Shown here piece by piece: positions 1-9,520 of a stretch of DNA of 64,000 bases. The position numbers and the translations under genes are program-made. The notes beneath the pieces were generated by a model. That model saw only the letters and a list, made by a program, of their open reading frames with translations, searched no databases and was not told where the DNA came from. The DNA lies in assembly GCF_014171595.1 (NCBI RefSeq), contig NZ_CP050451.1:4650001-4714000 (forward strand), given 5' to 3'. Source of the DNA: Massilia sp. Se16.2.3 (GTDB lineage: Bacteria; Pseudomonadota; Gammaproteobacteria; Burkholderiales; Burkholderiaceae_D). Each line of letters opens with the position of its first letter. Position 1 is the stretch's first letter.

Positions 1-3
1 CAA

Positions 4-1014
<1,011 letters not shown>

Positions 1015-1037
1015 GTTTATTTTTGTTATGCGGAAGC

Positions 1038-1664
1038 TTACGCGTTCTCGACGATGATGCCTTCGATGATGTTCGCCACGTCTTCGCAGCGGTCGGTGAC
1101 GGTCTCGAGGATCTCGTAGATCGCCTTCATCTTGATCAGGTTGCGCACGTCCGGTTCGTCACGGAAGAGTTTGCTCATGGCGGCGCGCATGACATGGTCG
1201 GCGTCCGATTCCAGGCGGTCGATCTCTTCGCAGATGGCAATGATCTTCTGGGCGTTGCCCATGTCGTGCAGCATGGCGACGGCCGCCTGCACGCGTTCGC
1301 AGCAGGCCAGGCACAGTTCGGCCAGGCGCTTCGCTTCCGGAGTCACAGCGTGCAGGTCGTACAGCGAGATGGTCTGGGCCGCGTCTTCCATCATGTCGAG
1401 GATGTCATCCATGCGGGTGATCAGCTTGTGGATGTCGTCGCGGTCGATCGGGGTGATGAAGGTCTTGTGCAGCAGGTCGACGCAGGCGTAGGTGATCTTG
1501 TCCGCCTGTTTTTCGATGCTTTCCACCGCATGCGTGCGGTTTTCCAGGTCGTCGAAGTTGGTCATCAGGCCAACCATCTCGTGCGCACCTTTCACGCACA
1601 GCGCGGCGTGCTGGTTGAACAAATCAAAAAACTTGCCCTCGGTGGGCATCAGGCGTCCAAACAT
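1038..1664 (-). CDS. DUF47 family protein (PhoU-like Pit accessory)
   Basis: A 208-residue, all-helical protein beginning MFGRLMPTEGKFFDLF, typical of the DUF47 (PhoU-like) family that accompanies Pit transporters and is thought to modulate phosphate uptake. The start at 1664 is chosen because GGAG lies 7 bp upstream and the N-terminus matches the family; the frame stays open further upstream without homology. Acidic/His residues spread through the helices (for example EKQADKITY, RMDDILDMMED, EIDRLESDADHV) are the sort that bind metal clusters in PhoU relatives. It is cytoplasmic and first of a two-gene unit with the phosphate permease. The molecular role is inferred from family and neighbour. 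Confidence 0.9.
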   Translation of the reverse strand: MFGRLMPTEGKFFDLFNQHAALCVKGAHEMVGLMTNFDDLENRTHAVESIEKQADKITYACVDLLHKTFITPIDRDDIHKLITRMDDILDMMEDAAQTISLYDLHAVTPEAKRLAELCLACCERVQAAVAMLHDMGNAQKIIAICEEIDRLESDADHVMRAAMSKLFRDEPDVRNLIKMKAIYEILETVTDRCEDVANIIEGIIVENA

Positions 1665-1737
1665 GTATTTCTCCGTTGTAAAACTCTTGGGACTGCGGGG
1701 GCCGTGGACCAGTCGGTCCCGGCGACGCAATATCGGC

Positions 1738-3123
1738 TTAGTCGCCCTGGTAGACGGCGAGGTTACCGCTGTAGTTACCGAACTTGGTGTACTGGCCGAT
1801 CCAGGTCAGGCGAATCGCGCCGATCGGACCGTTACGCTGCTTGCCGATGATGATCTCGGCGGTTCCCTTGTCCGGCGAATCGGGGTTGTACACCTCGTCG
1901 CGGTACAGGAAGATGATCACGTCCGCATCCTGTTCGATAGCGCCCGATTCGCGCAAGTCGGACATCACGGGCCGTTTGTTGGGGCGTTGTTCCAGCGAGC
2001 GGTTCAGCTGCGACAACGCGATCACCGGGCAATGCAGCTCCTTCGCCAGGCCCTTCAGCGAACGCGAGATTTCGGAGATCTCGGCGGCGCGGTTGTCGCC
2101 CGGCTGGCTGCCCTGCATCAGCTGCAGGTAGTCGACGATGATAAGGCCGAGCTTGCCACACTGGCGGGCCAGGCGGCGCGCGCGTGCGCGCATCTCGATC
2201 GGGTTCAGTGCCGGCGTCTCGTCGATGTAGAGCTGGGCATCGTTCATCTTCTGGATGGCGTGCGTCAGGCGCGGCCAGTCCTCGTCGTTCAGGCGGCCGG
2301 TGCGCAGGCGGTGCTGGTCGAGCTGGCCGACCGAGCCGAGCATACGCATGGCCAGCTGGGTGCCGCCCATCTCCATCGAGAACACGGCCACCGGCAGGCC
2401 CGCCTCGATCGCGACGTTCTCGCCGATGTTGACCGAAAACGCGGTCTTGCCCATCGACGGACGGCCGGCGACGATCACCAGGTCGCCCGGCTGCAGGCCG
2501 GAGGTCATGCGGTCGAGGTCGATGAAGCCGGTAGGCACGCCGGTGATCTCGCCCTGGTTCTCGCGCGAATACAGTTCGTCGATGCGTTCGACAACTTGCG
2601 TGAGCAGCGGCTGGATCGGATTCCAGCCTTGGGCGCCACGCGCGCCCTGCTCGGCGATGGCGAAGATCTTCGATTCGGCTTCGTCAAGCATCTGCTTGAC
2701 TTCCTTGCCTTGCGGATTGAACGCGTTACCGGAAATTTCGTCGGCGACGGTGATCAGTTTGCGCAGCACGCCGCGGTCGCGCACGATTTCCGCGTAGCGG
2801 CGGATGTTGGCGGCGGACGGCGTGTTCTGCGCCATGGCATTCAGGTATTGCAGGCCGCCGACATCGTCGGCTTTGCCGAGCGACACCATGGCCTCGTAGA
2901 CCGTGATCACGTCGGCCGGCTTGCCGCTGTTAATCAGACGCACCATCTGTTCGAAGATGATGCGGTGGTCGTAGCGGTAAAAGTCGTCCGCGTGCATGAA
3001 GTCGGCAATACGGTCCCATGCCGCATTGTCGCGCAGGAGACCGCCAATGACGGACTGCTCTGCTTCGATGGAATGCGGGGGGATGCGCAGCGATTCGATT
3101 TGCGGATCTGCGGGGGTATTCAT
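1738..3123 (-). CDS. dnaB: Replicative DNA helicase DnaB
   Basis: Hexameric 5'-3' helicase of the replication fork. The N-terminal DnaB domain (about residues 15-115, SIEAEQSVIGGLL onward) is followed by the RecA-like motor domain with Walker A GRPSMGKTAF, the Walker B-containing IIVDYLQLMQG and the C-terminal FLYRDEVYN region. About 461 residues, normal length. Start choice is uncertain: ATG at 3123 gives the usual MNTPADPQ N-terminus but has no ribosome site, whereas ATG at 3132 has GGAG 8 bp upstream; a TATAAT lies between. It follows rpsF-priB-rpsR-rplI on the same strand, a common order, but a terminator after rplI separates them. Confidence 0.97.
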   Translation of the reverse strand: MNTPADPQIESLRIPPHSIEAEQSVIGGLLRDNAAWDRIADFMHADDFYRYDHRIIFEQMVRLINSGKPADVITVYEAMVSLGKADDVGGLQYLNAMAQNTPSAANIRRYAEIVRDRGVLRKLITVADEISGNAFNPQGKEVKQMLDEAESKIFAIAEQGARGAQGWNPIQPLLTQVVERIDELYSRENQGEITGVPTGFIDLDRMTSGLQPGDLVIVAGRPSMGKTAFSVNIGENVAIEAGLPVAVFSMEMGGTQLAMRMLGSVGQLDQHRLRTGRLNDEDWPRLTHAIQKMNDAQLYIDETPALNPIEMRARARRLARQCGKLGLIIVDYLQLMQGSQPGDNRAAEISEISRSLKGLAKELHCPVIALSQLNRSLEQRPNKRPVMSDLRESGAIEQDADVIIFLYRDEVYNPDSPDKGTAEIIIGKQRNGPIGAIRLTWIGQYTKFGNYSGNLAVYQGD

Positions 3124-3182
3124 GGCGGGCATTATACCTGCTCCGGTCATCCGGCTGAAATAATTGGCGAGTTTCCGGGCAT

Positions 3183-3210
3183 AAAAAAAGCCGGGCGAAC
3201 CCGGCTTTTT
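3183..3210 (-). terminator. Intrinsic terminator after rplI
   Basis: Perfect 8-bp stem AAGCCGGG/CCCGGCTT (3188-3195 with 3200-3207) with a CGAA loop, flanked by an A run on one side and a T run on the other, so it can end transcription in either direction. It lies between rplI and dnaB, ending the ribosomal protein operon. Confidence 0.85.
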
Positions 3211-3242
3211 CCATATTACAACAGATGCAACTTGTTTGTTAC

Positions 3243-3695
3243 TTAGGCAGCTTCACCCACGACAGCGATCGTGATTTCCACGACGACGTCGGTGTGCAGT
3301 GCGACGGCAACAGGGTGCTCGCCGGTGGTCTTCAGCGGGCCGGTCGGCAGGCGCACTTGTGCCTTTTCGACTGCGAAACCTTGCTTGGTCAGCGCTTCGG
3401 CGATGTCGAAGTTGGTGACCGAACCGAACAGACGACCGTCAACGCCGGCTTTCTGGGCGATGGTGATGGTCATGCCGCTCAGCTTGTCGCCTTGGGCTTG
3501 CGAAGCGCCCAGCTTTTCAGCAGCGGCTTTTTCCAGCTCGGCGCGCTTGACTTCGAACTCGGCCACAGCGGCCTGGGTTGCGCGGCGGGCCATCTTTTGC
3601 GGGATCAGGAAGTTACGTGCGTAACCGTCCTTGACCTTGACGACGTCGCCCAGGTTGCCGACGTTAACAACTTTTTCCAAAAGGATAACTTGCAT
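3243..3695 (-). CDS. rplI: 50S ribosomal protein L9
   Basis: L9 binds 23S rRNA domain V near the L1 stalk. The 150-residue protein starts [16 protein letters not shown] and carries the L9 signature around residues 13-33 ([15 protein letters not shown]). The long central helix rich in Ala/Lys/Glu (about 40-75) and the C-terminal domain are present. Full length compared with the usual 148-151. Last gene of rpsF-priB-rpsR-rplI, 37 bp after rpsR, with a strong terminator just downstream. Confidence 0.98.
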   Translation of the reverse strand: MQVILLEKVVNVGNLGDVVKVKDGYARNFLIPQKMARRATQAAVAEFEVKRAELEKAAAEKLGASQAQGDKLSGMTITIAQKAGVDGRLFGSVTNFDIAEALTKQGFAVEKAQVRLPTGPLKTTGEHPVAVALHTDVVVEITIAVVGEAA

Positions 3696-3732
3696 ATTTT
3701 TCTCCAGGAGTTTCTGATCTGTACGACGGGGA

Positions 3733-4023
3733 TTAACCGTGGTGCAGGTCGGTGTACGGCAGCAGCGCGAGGTAACGTGCGCGCTTGATCGCGGTGTCGA
3801 CCTGGCGCTGGTAGTGCGCCTTGGTACCGGTCAGGCGTGCCGGCATGATCTTGCCGTTTTCCTGGACGAAGTCCTTCAGGGTGTCGACGTCTTTGTAGTC
3901 AACCTGTTCCACGTTTGCAGCGGTGAAGCGGCAGAACTTCTTGCGCTTGAACAGCGGGTTCTGCTGTTTGCGCTTGAGTTTTTCTTTAGCTTTGTTTTTG
4001 TCGAACTTTTTACCGAATGCCAT
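3733..4023 (-). CDS. rpsR: 30S ribosomal protein S18
   Basis: S18 sits on the platform of the small subunit beside S6. The 96-residue protein has the conserved core [16 protein letters not shown] and the RNA-binding run [27 protein letters not shown] lysine-rich N-terminal extension ([19 protein letters not shown]) makes it longer than the 75-residue E. coli protein, as is usual in Burkholderiales. It lies 41 bp downstream of priB and upstream of rplI in the same operon. Confidence 0.98.
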   Translation of the reverse strand: MAFGKKFDKNKAKEKLKRKQQNPLFKRKKFCRFTAANVEQVDYKDVDTLKDFVQENGKIMPARLTGTKAHYQRQVDTAIKRARYLALLPYTDLHHG

Positions 4024-4064
4024 TTTGAGGCTCCTGTATATCTAAATGGTGGGCCGCTGTGAAA

Positions 4065-4358
4065 TTAAGCGGCGGCACTGAAATCAATGATGTGAAACAC
4101 CAGGGCTTTGCTGTTGCGATTCTTCCTGGCCAAAAATCCCGTGAACTGGTGGGCGGAGCCCAGCTCGGCGCCGGCGAAGCGTCCGGAGATTTCGCCCGCG
4201 GCAAACGCGGCAATCTCGAACTCGACCAGCCGCTCTTTCCCCGCTTCGACCTGCTGCGAACTGTGCATCAGGATGGCCGAAACAATCGGCACGCCGGCCG
4301 GGGTAAAGCGCAGTACGTCGCGTTCAGCGATGGTAGCGACGACTTGTAACTGGTTCAC
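4065..4358 (-). CDS. priB: Primosomal replication protein N (PriB)
   Basis: PriB is a dimeric OB-fold single-strand DNA binding protein that helps PriA restart stalled forks. The 97-residue frame starts MNQLQVVATIAERD and shows the OB-fold pattern with the conserved stretch HQFTGFLARKNRNSKALVFHI near the C-terminus. It lies between rpsF (46 bp upstream) and rpsR (41 bp downstream), the standard betaproteobacterial arrangement. Context and length make the assignment secure. Confidence 0.93.
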   Translation of the reverse strand: MNQLQVVATIAERDVLRFTPAGVPIVSAILMHSSQQVEAGKERLVEFEIAAFAAGEISGRFAGAELGSAHQFTGFLARKNRNSKALVFHIIDFSAAA

Positions 4359-4404
4359 TTCTTTGGGCGCTCTTGCGAGCGTTCACGATTCCTGGCGAAA
4401 GAAA

Positions 4405-4797
4405 TTAGGCAGCAGCTGGGGCCGGGGCTGCAGCAGCCGGGGCTTCTGCGCGGTGGCTCTTGGCTGCGTCTTCGCGCTGGACCGACTTCATCATTGGCGA
4501 TGGAGCGGTTTCAGCTTTCTTCATCTTCACGGTCAGGTGACGCAGCACGGCATCATTGAACTTGAATGCGGTTTCCAGCTCGACCAGGGTCTCGTTGTCG
4601 CACTCGATGTTCATGCAGATGTAGTGTGCCTTCGGCAGCTTCTGGATCTGGTAAGCCATCTGGCGACGGCCCCAGTCTTCCACGCGATGGATGTTACCGC
4701 CGCGTGCGCTGACGCTGGCCTTGTAACGCTCGATCATCGCCGGGACTTGCTCGCTTTGGTCCGGGTGGACGATAAAAACGATTTCATAATGACGCAT
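4405..4797 (-). CDS. rpsF: 30S ribosomal protein S6
   Basis: S6 partners S18 on the 30S platform. The protein of 130 residues starts [18 protein letters not shown], the typical S6 N-terminus, and contains [21 protein letters not shown]. The start at 4797 is fixed by AAGGAG just upstream; the frame is open further upstream but shows no homology. The C-terminus is an Ala/Pro-rich tail. First gene of the rpsF-priB-rpsR-rplI operon, with a near-consensus promoter at 4872-4900. Confidence 0.98.
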   Translation of the reverse strand: MRHYEIVFIVHPDQSEQVPAMIERYKASVSARGGNIHRVEDWGRRQMAYQIQKLPKAHYICMNIECDNETLVELETAFKFNDAVLRHLTVKMKKAETAPSPMMKSVQREDAAKSHRAEAPAAAAPAPAAA

Positions 4798-4871
4798 GCA
4801 ACACTCCTTGAGGACGTTTAAACAAATGCCCACCTCGGCGTCAAGACGAGTGTGGGAAGGGAAAGCCGGCA

Positions 4872-4900
4872 ATTATAACGTGAATACGCTGCCCGCGCAA
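4872..4900 (-). promoter_or_regulatory. Sigma-70-type promoter of the rpsF operon
   Basis: On the minus strand TTGCGC (4895-4900) and a perfect TATAAT (4872-4877) are separated by exactly 17 bp. The promoter lies 75 bp upstream of the rpsF start codon and faces away from lexA. Prediction from consensus only; the leader between it and rpsF has no obvious further signal. Confidence 0.75.
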
Positions 4901-4968
4901 TCGCCGGGCAGCGTCGCCTCCCCGCGACATCCTGCCGGGCAGAAATAAGAAAAAAGCGTAGGTTTCCC

Positions 4969-5003
4969 TTGCATTTGGCCGAGTACTGTACAAAAATACA
5001 GGT
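4969..5003 (+). promoter_or_regulatory. lexA promoter with LexA (SOS) operator
   Basis: A perfect betaproteobacterial/enterobacterial LexA box, CTGT-N8-ACAG, occupies 4986-5001 (extended match TACTGT...ACAGGT). It overlaps the expected -10 region of a promoter whose -35 is TTGCAT at 4969-4974 (17-bp spacer to AAAAAT at 4992-4997). The box ends 28 bp before the lexA ATG, so autorepression by LexA is expected. Confidence 0.85.
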
Positions 5004-5028
5004 TGAATCGATAACCCGTGGTACATCC

Positions 5029-5665
5029 ATGCTCAAGCTCACTGCAAGGCAAGAACAGATCCTTAACCTGATCAAGGAAGCGATCGACAACACCGGCTTC
5101 CCGCCGACCCGCGCCGAAATCGCGAAGGAATTGGGCTTCAAGTCGGCCAACGCGGCCGAGGAACACCTGCAGGCGCTGGCCCGCAAAGGGGCGATCGAGA
5201 TCGTCTCCGGCACCTCGCGCGGCATCCGCCTGATCGGCGCTTCGCTGCCGGCCGCGCTGCCGCCCATCCCGCCTGCCCTCCTGATGCCGCTGCCGCTGGT
5301 CGGACCGTGTCGCCGCCGGCTCGCCCATCCTGGCCCAGGAACACGTCGAAGCCACCTACAACGTCGACCCGGCCATGTTCGGCGCCCGTCCCGATTTCCT
5401 GCTGAAGGTGCGCGGCTGGTCGATGCGCGACGCCGGCATCATGGACGGCGACTTCCTTGCGGTCAAGAAGGTCGACAGCGCCAAGAACGGCCAGATCGTC
5501 GTGGCCCGCCTGGGCGACGACGTCACCGTCAAGCGCTACCGCAAGACGGGCGAGCTGATCGAATTGCTGCCGGAGAATCCGGACTTCAAGGTCATTCGTG
5601 TCGAACCGGACGACGAGTTCGCGCTCGAAGGGCTGGCTGTGGGCTTGATGCGCAGCTGGCATTGA
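5029..5665 (+). CDS. lexA: LexA repressor (reading frame broken by one base)
   Basis: Transcriptional repressor of the SOS regulon. Residues 1-65 form the winged-helix DNA-binding domain ([32 protein letters not shown]). The C-terminal S24 autopeptidase domain carries the catalytic Ser in GWSMRDAGI and Lys in DVTVKRYRK. The two halves are in different frames: an extra base near 5304 (GTCGGaCCGTGTC) shifts the frame exactly at the Ala-Gly self-cleavage region; removing it restores [13 protein letters not shown] and a product of about 211 residues. The ORF is otherwise intact and has its own SOS box, so I take this as sequence error rather than a null allele. Start at 5029 gives the canonical N-terminus. 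Confidence 0.93.
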
Positions 5666-5680
5666 GCCGCAAAACGTAAA

Positions 5681-5704
5681 AAAGGCCGCAGATGCGGCCT
5701 TTTT
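5681..5704 (+). terminator. lexA terminator
   Basis: Stem GGCCGCA/TGCGGCC (5684-5690 with 5693-5699) followed by TTTTT, 18 bp after the lexA stop codon. Confidence 0.88.
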
Positions 5705-5705
5705 C

Positions 5706-5862
5706 GTAGGGTGGGCTCTTGAGCCCACGCGGTGGGGCCTCTGCGAAGCCACCAACTCTACTGCCCAGCTGCTTCTGCACAGTGGGCCGCGAACATGTGG
5801 TCAAACGGCCAACATCGTAGACCGCAAACGCTTTACCGCGTGGGCACAAGTGCCCACCCTAC
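5706..5862. repeat. Long intergenic palindromic element (157 bp)
   Basis: The outer arms GTAGGGTGGGC (5706-5716) and GCCCACCCTAC (5852-5862) are perfect inverted copies. Each end is itself a smaller hairpin (GTGGGCTCTTGAGCCCAC at the left, GTGGGCACAAGTGCCCAC at the right), followed inward by GCGGT/ACCGC. Related elements occur at 47912-48016, possibly 23257-23310, and as a tandem pair at 59709-60120. It is non-coding and lies between two terminators in the convergent lexA / Sel1-protein space. Confidence 0.8.
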
Positions 5863-5867
5863 AACAA

Positions 5868-5893
5868 ACAAAGGCCGCGGATGCGGCCTTTTT
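5868..5893. terminator. Bidirectional terminator before the Sel1-repeat gene
   Basis: Stem AAGGCCGC/GCGGCCTT (5871-5878 with 5883-5890) flanked by A-rich and T-rich sides. It lies just beyond the stop codon of the minus-strand gene at 5905 and probably ends it; it is nearly the same sequence as the lexA terminator. Confidence 0.75.
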
Positions 5894-5904
5894 CATGCAT
5901 CGTG

Positions 5905-6630
5905 CTACCGCCCCGCCCCATCCTTCGGCGCCTTGTTCACGATCGCGTTGTGTTCGGCAATATACGCCTCGGTCGCGGTGCGCCAGACGGCGATATCGGC
6001 CAGCACCATCTTCGAGCCCACCTTCGCCTCTTCCGACATGTTCTCCTGCAAGGCGGCCAGACGCGTTTTGGCACGCGCCATCTCGGCCGCGTTCATCAGC
6101 TTGGCCACATCCGCCGGAATCTTGTCGGCAAGCGGCGAATGCGCGTTCAGGTTCTGGACGAAAGCGTTGTAGCAGTCCTGCCACTTGTTGATCGCATTCG
6201 TGACGCGCTCGATCTCTTCCGTCTGCTTCGAGATCGGCGGAATGCGGGGCGCCGGACAGGCGAACTTGCCGCTCCTGAGGTCGGCGCCATCGTAATCCTT
6301 CAGCCAGTAGTCGATGTCGGCGCGGCGCGTCACCCGCTGCTCCATGATCGCGAGCGACTCGACAGCGACCTTGTTGCCCTTGGCCGCGGCCTTGCGGAAC
6401 CAGGCTTGCGCCTTGGCCTCATCCACCGCGCCGGCCTCGCCATACCAGTACATCTGGCCCAGGTTCTGCTGCGCCTCGACATTGCCCGCATTCGCCAGCT
6501 TGGTGTACAGCTTGAGCGCTTCCGGATATTTCTTTTGCTCGAACAGGGATTTGGCGTCTTCCAGTTCGCCGCCGTGGGCGGCGCCCGCCAGCATCAGTCC
6601 CAGGCCCAGTGTGATCAACAGTCTCTTCAT
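5905..6630 (-). CDS. Secreted Sel1/TPR-repeat protein of unknown function
   Basis: 241 residues with a clear Sec signal peptide (MKRLLITLGLGLMLAGAAHG, cleavage probably near residue 20). Residues about 22-95 form helical TPR/Sel1 repeats (LEDAKSLFEQKKYPEALKLY; LGQMYWYGEAGAVDEAKA), a scaffold for protein contacts. The rest is helical with no recognised catalytic motif. It is probably periplasmic. It is transcribed alone: a terminator of the upstream PLP-enzyme gene lies between (6653-6680) and one lies after its stop. Function unknown. Confidence 0.8.
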   Translation of the reverse strand: MKRLLITLGLGLMLAGAAHGGELEDAKSLFEQKKYPEALKLYTKLANAGNVEAQQNLGQMYWYGEAGAVDEAKAQAWFRKAAAKGNKVAVESLAIMEQRVTRRADIDYWLKDYDGADLRSGKFACPAPRIPPISKQTEEIERVTNAINKWQDCYNAFVQNLNAHSPLADKIPADVAKLMNAAEMARAKTRLAALQENMSEEAKVGSKMVLADIAVWRTATEAYIAEHNAIVNKAPKDGAGR

Positions 6631-6652
6631 GCTTGTTCGTTGTTTTGTCGAT

Positions 6653-6680
6653 AAAAAAGCGCGGACGGCGCCGCGCTTGT
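6653..6680 (-). terminator. Terminator of the purF-containing transcription unit
   Basis: Stem AAGCGCGG/CCGCGCTT (6657-6664 with 6671-6678) followed on the minus strand by a T run (complement of 6653-6658). It lies directly after the stop of the cystathionine gamma-synthase-like gene. Confidence 0.85.
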
Positions 6681-6682
6681 GA

Positions 6683-7923
6683 CTAAGCTTCCAGTGCCGC
6701 CCTGAAGTCGGCCAGCAAGTCCTCGGTTTCCTCGATGCCCACCGACACCCGGATCAGCGACTCGGCGATGCCCATGCTGGCGCGGCGCTCGGCGCCCATC
6801 TCGAAGAAGATCGTGTGCGCAACCGGGATGACCAGGGTACGGTTGTCGCCAAGATTACTCGCAGGAATTGCCAGCTGCAAGCGGTTCAGGTAATCGAAGG
6901 GATCGATGTCGTCCTTCAGCTCGAAGCTCAGCAGCGAACCGCCGGCCCGGAACAGTTCGCTCACGATGCCGTGCTGCGGGTGCGAAGCCAGGCCGGGATA
7001 GTGAACCGCAGCGACCCGGTCGTCGCTTTCCAGCATCCGCGCCAGCGCCAGCGCATTCGCGCAGGTGCGCTCCATGCGTAGCGCCGGGTCTCGGCGCCGA
7101 CCGCGATATGGTGGGCCGCTTCCGGCCCCAGCGCCGCGCCGAAGTCGCGCAGGGCTTTCGCACGCAGCTGCGCCATGCCCTGGGCGGCGGGTGCCTGCTT
7201 GCGGAAGTTGGCGGCGATGTTCGGGTAGGCGCTCCAGTCGAACAAGCCGGTGTCGGTCAGTGCACCACCCAGCGCGATGCCATGACCGCCGATCGATTTG
7301 GTGAGCGAATTGACCACCAGGCCGGCACCCACCGCCTTCGGACGGAACAAATACGGCGTGGTCATGGTGTTGTCGACCACGTACAGGATGCCGCGCGCGC
7401 GGCACAGCTCGCCGATGCGCGCGAGATCGGCCACCTGGGTACGCGGATTGGCAATCGTCTCGACGAAGACCATGCGCGTGTTCGGCGTCAAGGCCGCTTC
7501 GACGTTCGCGGCATCCGTGGCATCGACGAAGTCGACACCGACACCCTGCCCCGCCACCGTCTGCCACAGGCTGTTGGTGTTCCCGAACAGGAAGGAGGAC
7601 GACACGATGTGGTCGCCTTCGCGCAGCAGCGCCTGGAACAGGGCGCCGATCGCCGCCATGCCGGTGCCGAAGCACAGGCTGGCGACCCCGCCTTCCATCC
7701 TGCTGATCTTGTCTTCCAGCGCCGCCACCGTCGGGTTGCCCTGGCGGCCGTAACGAAAGCCCGGCTCCTTGCCCTGGAACACCGAGGCCAGCTGGCGCGC
7801 GTCGCCGTAACCGAAGGCGACGGAGGTGTGGATCGGCTTGTGCAGCGAGCCCTGCTCGATCGCCTTGCGGCGGTCGTTGTGCAGGATGGTCGTCGTGAAG
7901 CCGTATGCTTTCTTCTCGCTCAT
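6683..7923 (-). CDS. Cystathionine gamma-synthase family PLP enzyme (frameshifted)
   Basis: Trans-sulfuration-type PLP enzyme of the Cys/Met metabolism family (fold type I). Starts MSEKKAYGFTTTILHNDR; the PLP-binding Lys is in NSLTKSIGGHG, with the upstream GTGMAAIGAL and VDNTMTTPYLF motifs. The C-terminal domain (NRLQLAIPASNLGDNRTLVI, RVSVGIEETEDLL) lies in another frame; one extra base in the G/C run near 7084-7088 separates the halves. Restored length is about 413 residues. It follows purF by 8 bp. The position is where many relatives carry metZ, but the sequence looks like the more general family, so whether it makes homocysteine, cystathionine or degrades a sulfur amino acid is not decided here. 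Confidence 0.85.
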
Positions 7924-7931
7924 GGCCGGAC

Positions 7932-9455
7932 TTACTCCGCCGCGACGGGCGGGTTCAGGTTGAGCTGGGTACGCACCACGTCCTCCGAGGACTTGCCCGA
8001 ACTCTTGTGGCGCGTCGTTTCCAGCTTGTCGAGATAGGCCGGGGTGACGTCGCCCGTCACGTAGACGCCGTCGAAGCACGAAGCCTCGAAGTTGGTCAGC
8101 GCCGGATTGACGTCGGAAATCGAGCGCTTCAGGGCGTCGATATCCTGGTAGACCAGGCGGTCGGCCGTGATTTCGCGGCAGACTTCGTCGACGGTGCGGC
8201 CGTAGGCGATCAGCTCGTCACGGGTGGGCATGTCGATGCCGTAGACGTTCGGGAACAGCACCGGCGGCGCGGCCGAGGCGAAGAACACCTTGCGGGCACC
8301 GGCGTCGCGCGCCATCTGCACGATCTCGCGGCTGGTCGTGCCGCGCACGATGGAATCGTCGACCAGCAACACGTTCTTGTCCTTGAACTCGGAACCGATG
8401 GCGTTGAGTTTCTGGCGCACCGATTTCTTGCGCATGCCTTGCCCAGGCATGATGAAGGTGCGGCCGATGTAGCGGTTCTTGATGAAGCCTTCGCGGTATT
8501 CGATACCGAGTTTCAGCGCCAGCTGGATCGCCGCCGGACGCGAGGAATCGGGAATCGGCATGACGACGTCGATTTCCTCGACCGGAATTTCCTTGCGGAT
8601 CTTGTCGGCCAGGTATTCACCCATCTTCAGGCGCGTGGCATACACCGAGGCGCCATCGATGACCGAATCGGGACGGGCCAGGTAGACGTATTCGAAGGCG
8701 CAGGGATTGAGCGACGGATTCTCGGCGCACTGGCGCTCGTGGAAGCTACCGTCCTCGCCGATCCAGACCGCCTCGCCCGGCGCGATGTCGCGCACGAAGC
8801 GGAAACCAATGCCTTCCAGGGCCACCGATTCGCTGGCCACCATGTATTCGACGCCGTTCTCGCCCTCGTTCATGCCGAGGCACAGCGGACGGATGCCGTA
8901 GGGGTCGCGGAAGGCCAGCATGCCGTGGCCGGCGATCTGGGCGACCACCGCGTAGGCACCGCGCACGCGGCGGTGCACGATGCCGACCGCCTTGAACACG
9001 GCTTCGGCGTCGAGCGAATAGCCATTCGCCGCTTCCTGGATCTCGTGCGCCAGCACGTTGAGCAGCACTTCCGAGTCGGAATTGGTGTTGATGTGGCGGC
9101 GGTCGTTGCGGAACAGGGCTTCCTTCAGCTCGGCCTGGTTCGTCAGGTTGCCGTTGTGCGCCAGTGTGATGCCGAAAGGCGCATTGACGTAGAAGGGCTG
9201 CGCCTCTTCCTCGCTCGAGGAACCGGCGGTCGGATAGCGGCAGTGGCCGATACCGGTATTGCCTTGCAGCGAGCGCATGTTACGGGTGCGGAACACGTCG
9301 CGCACCAGGCCATTGGCCTTGTACATCGAAAACATGCTGCTGTGATTGGTTGCGATACCTGCCGCGTCCTGGCCGCGGTGCTGCAGCAGCAGCAACGCGT
9401 CATACAGCAACTGGTTAACGGGAGTTTGCGAGACGACGCCGACGATGCCACACAT
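7932..9455 (-). CDS. purF: Amidophosphoribosyltransferase PurF
   Basis: Commits PRPP to purine synthesis (PRPP + glutamine to phosphoribosylamine). 507 residues, intact. Cys2 of [10 protein letters not shown] is the N-terminal glutaminase nucleophile. The PRPP-binding loop [16 protein letters not shown] is in the C-terminal phosphoribosyltransferase domain. The conserved [11 protein letters not shown] region and the D-S-R-P-A-A stretch are also present. It lies 65 bp downstream of cvpA, as in E. coli cvpA-purF, and 8 bp upstream of the PLP-enzyme gene. Confidence 0.98.
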   Translation of the reverse strand: MCGIVGVVSQTPVNQLLYDALLLLQHRGQDAAGIATNHSSMFSMYKANGLVRDVFRTRNMRSLQGNTGIGHCRYPTAGSSSEEEAQPFYVNAPFGITLAHNGNLTNQAELKEALFRNDRRHINTNSDSEVLLNVLAHEIQEAANGYSLDAEAVFKAVGIVHRRVRGAYAVVAQIAGHGMLAFRDPYGIRPLCLGMNEGENGVEYMVASESVALEGIGFRFVRDIAPGEAVWIGEDGSFHERQCAENPSLNPCAFEYVYLARPDSVIDGASVYATRLKMGEYLADKIRKEIPVEEIDVVMPIPDSSRPAAIQLALKLGIEYREGFIKNRYIGRTFIMPGQGMRKKSVRQKLNAIGSEFKDKNVLLVDDSIVRGTTSREIVQMARDAGARKVFFASAAPPVLFPNVYGIDMPTRDELIAYGRTVDEVCREITADRLVYQDIDALKRSISDVNPALTNFEASCFDGVYVTGDVTPAYLDKLETTRHKSSGKSSEDVVRTQLNLNPPVAAE

Positions 9456-9520
9456 GGTGTGCTCCTAAGAACAGATGACTGTTACGGACAATTTCAAAAC
9501 GAGGGATTCAAACCGGGAAT

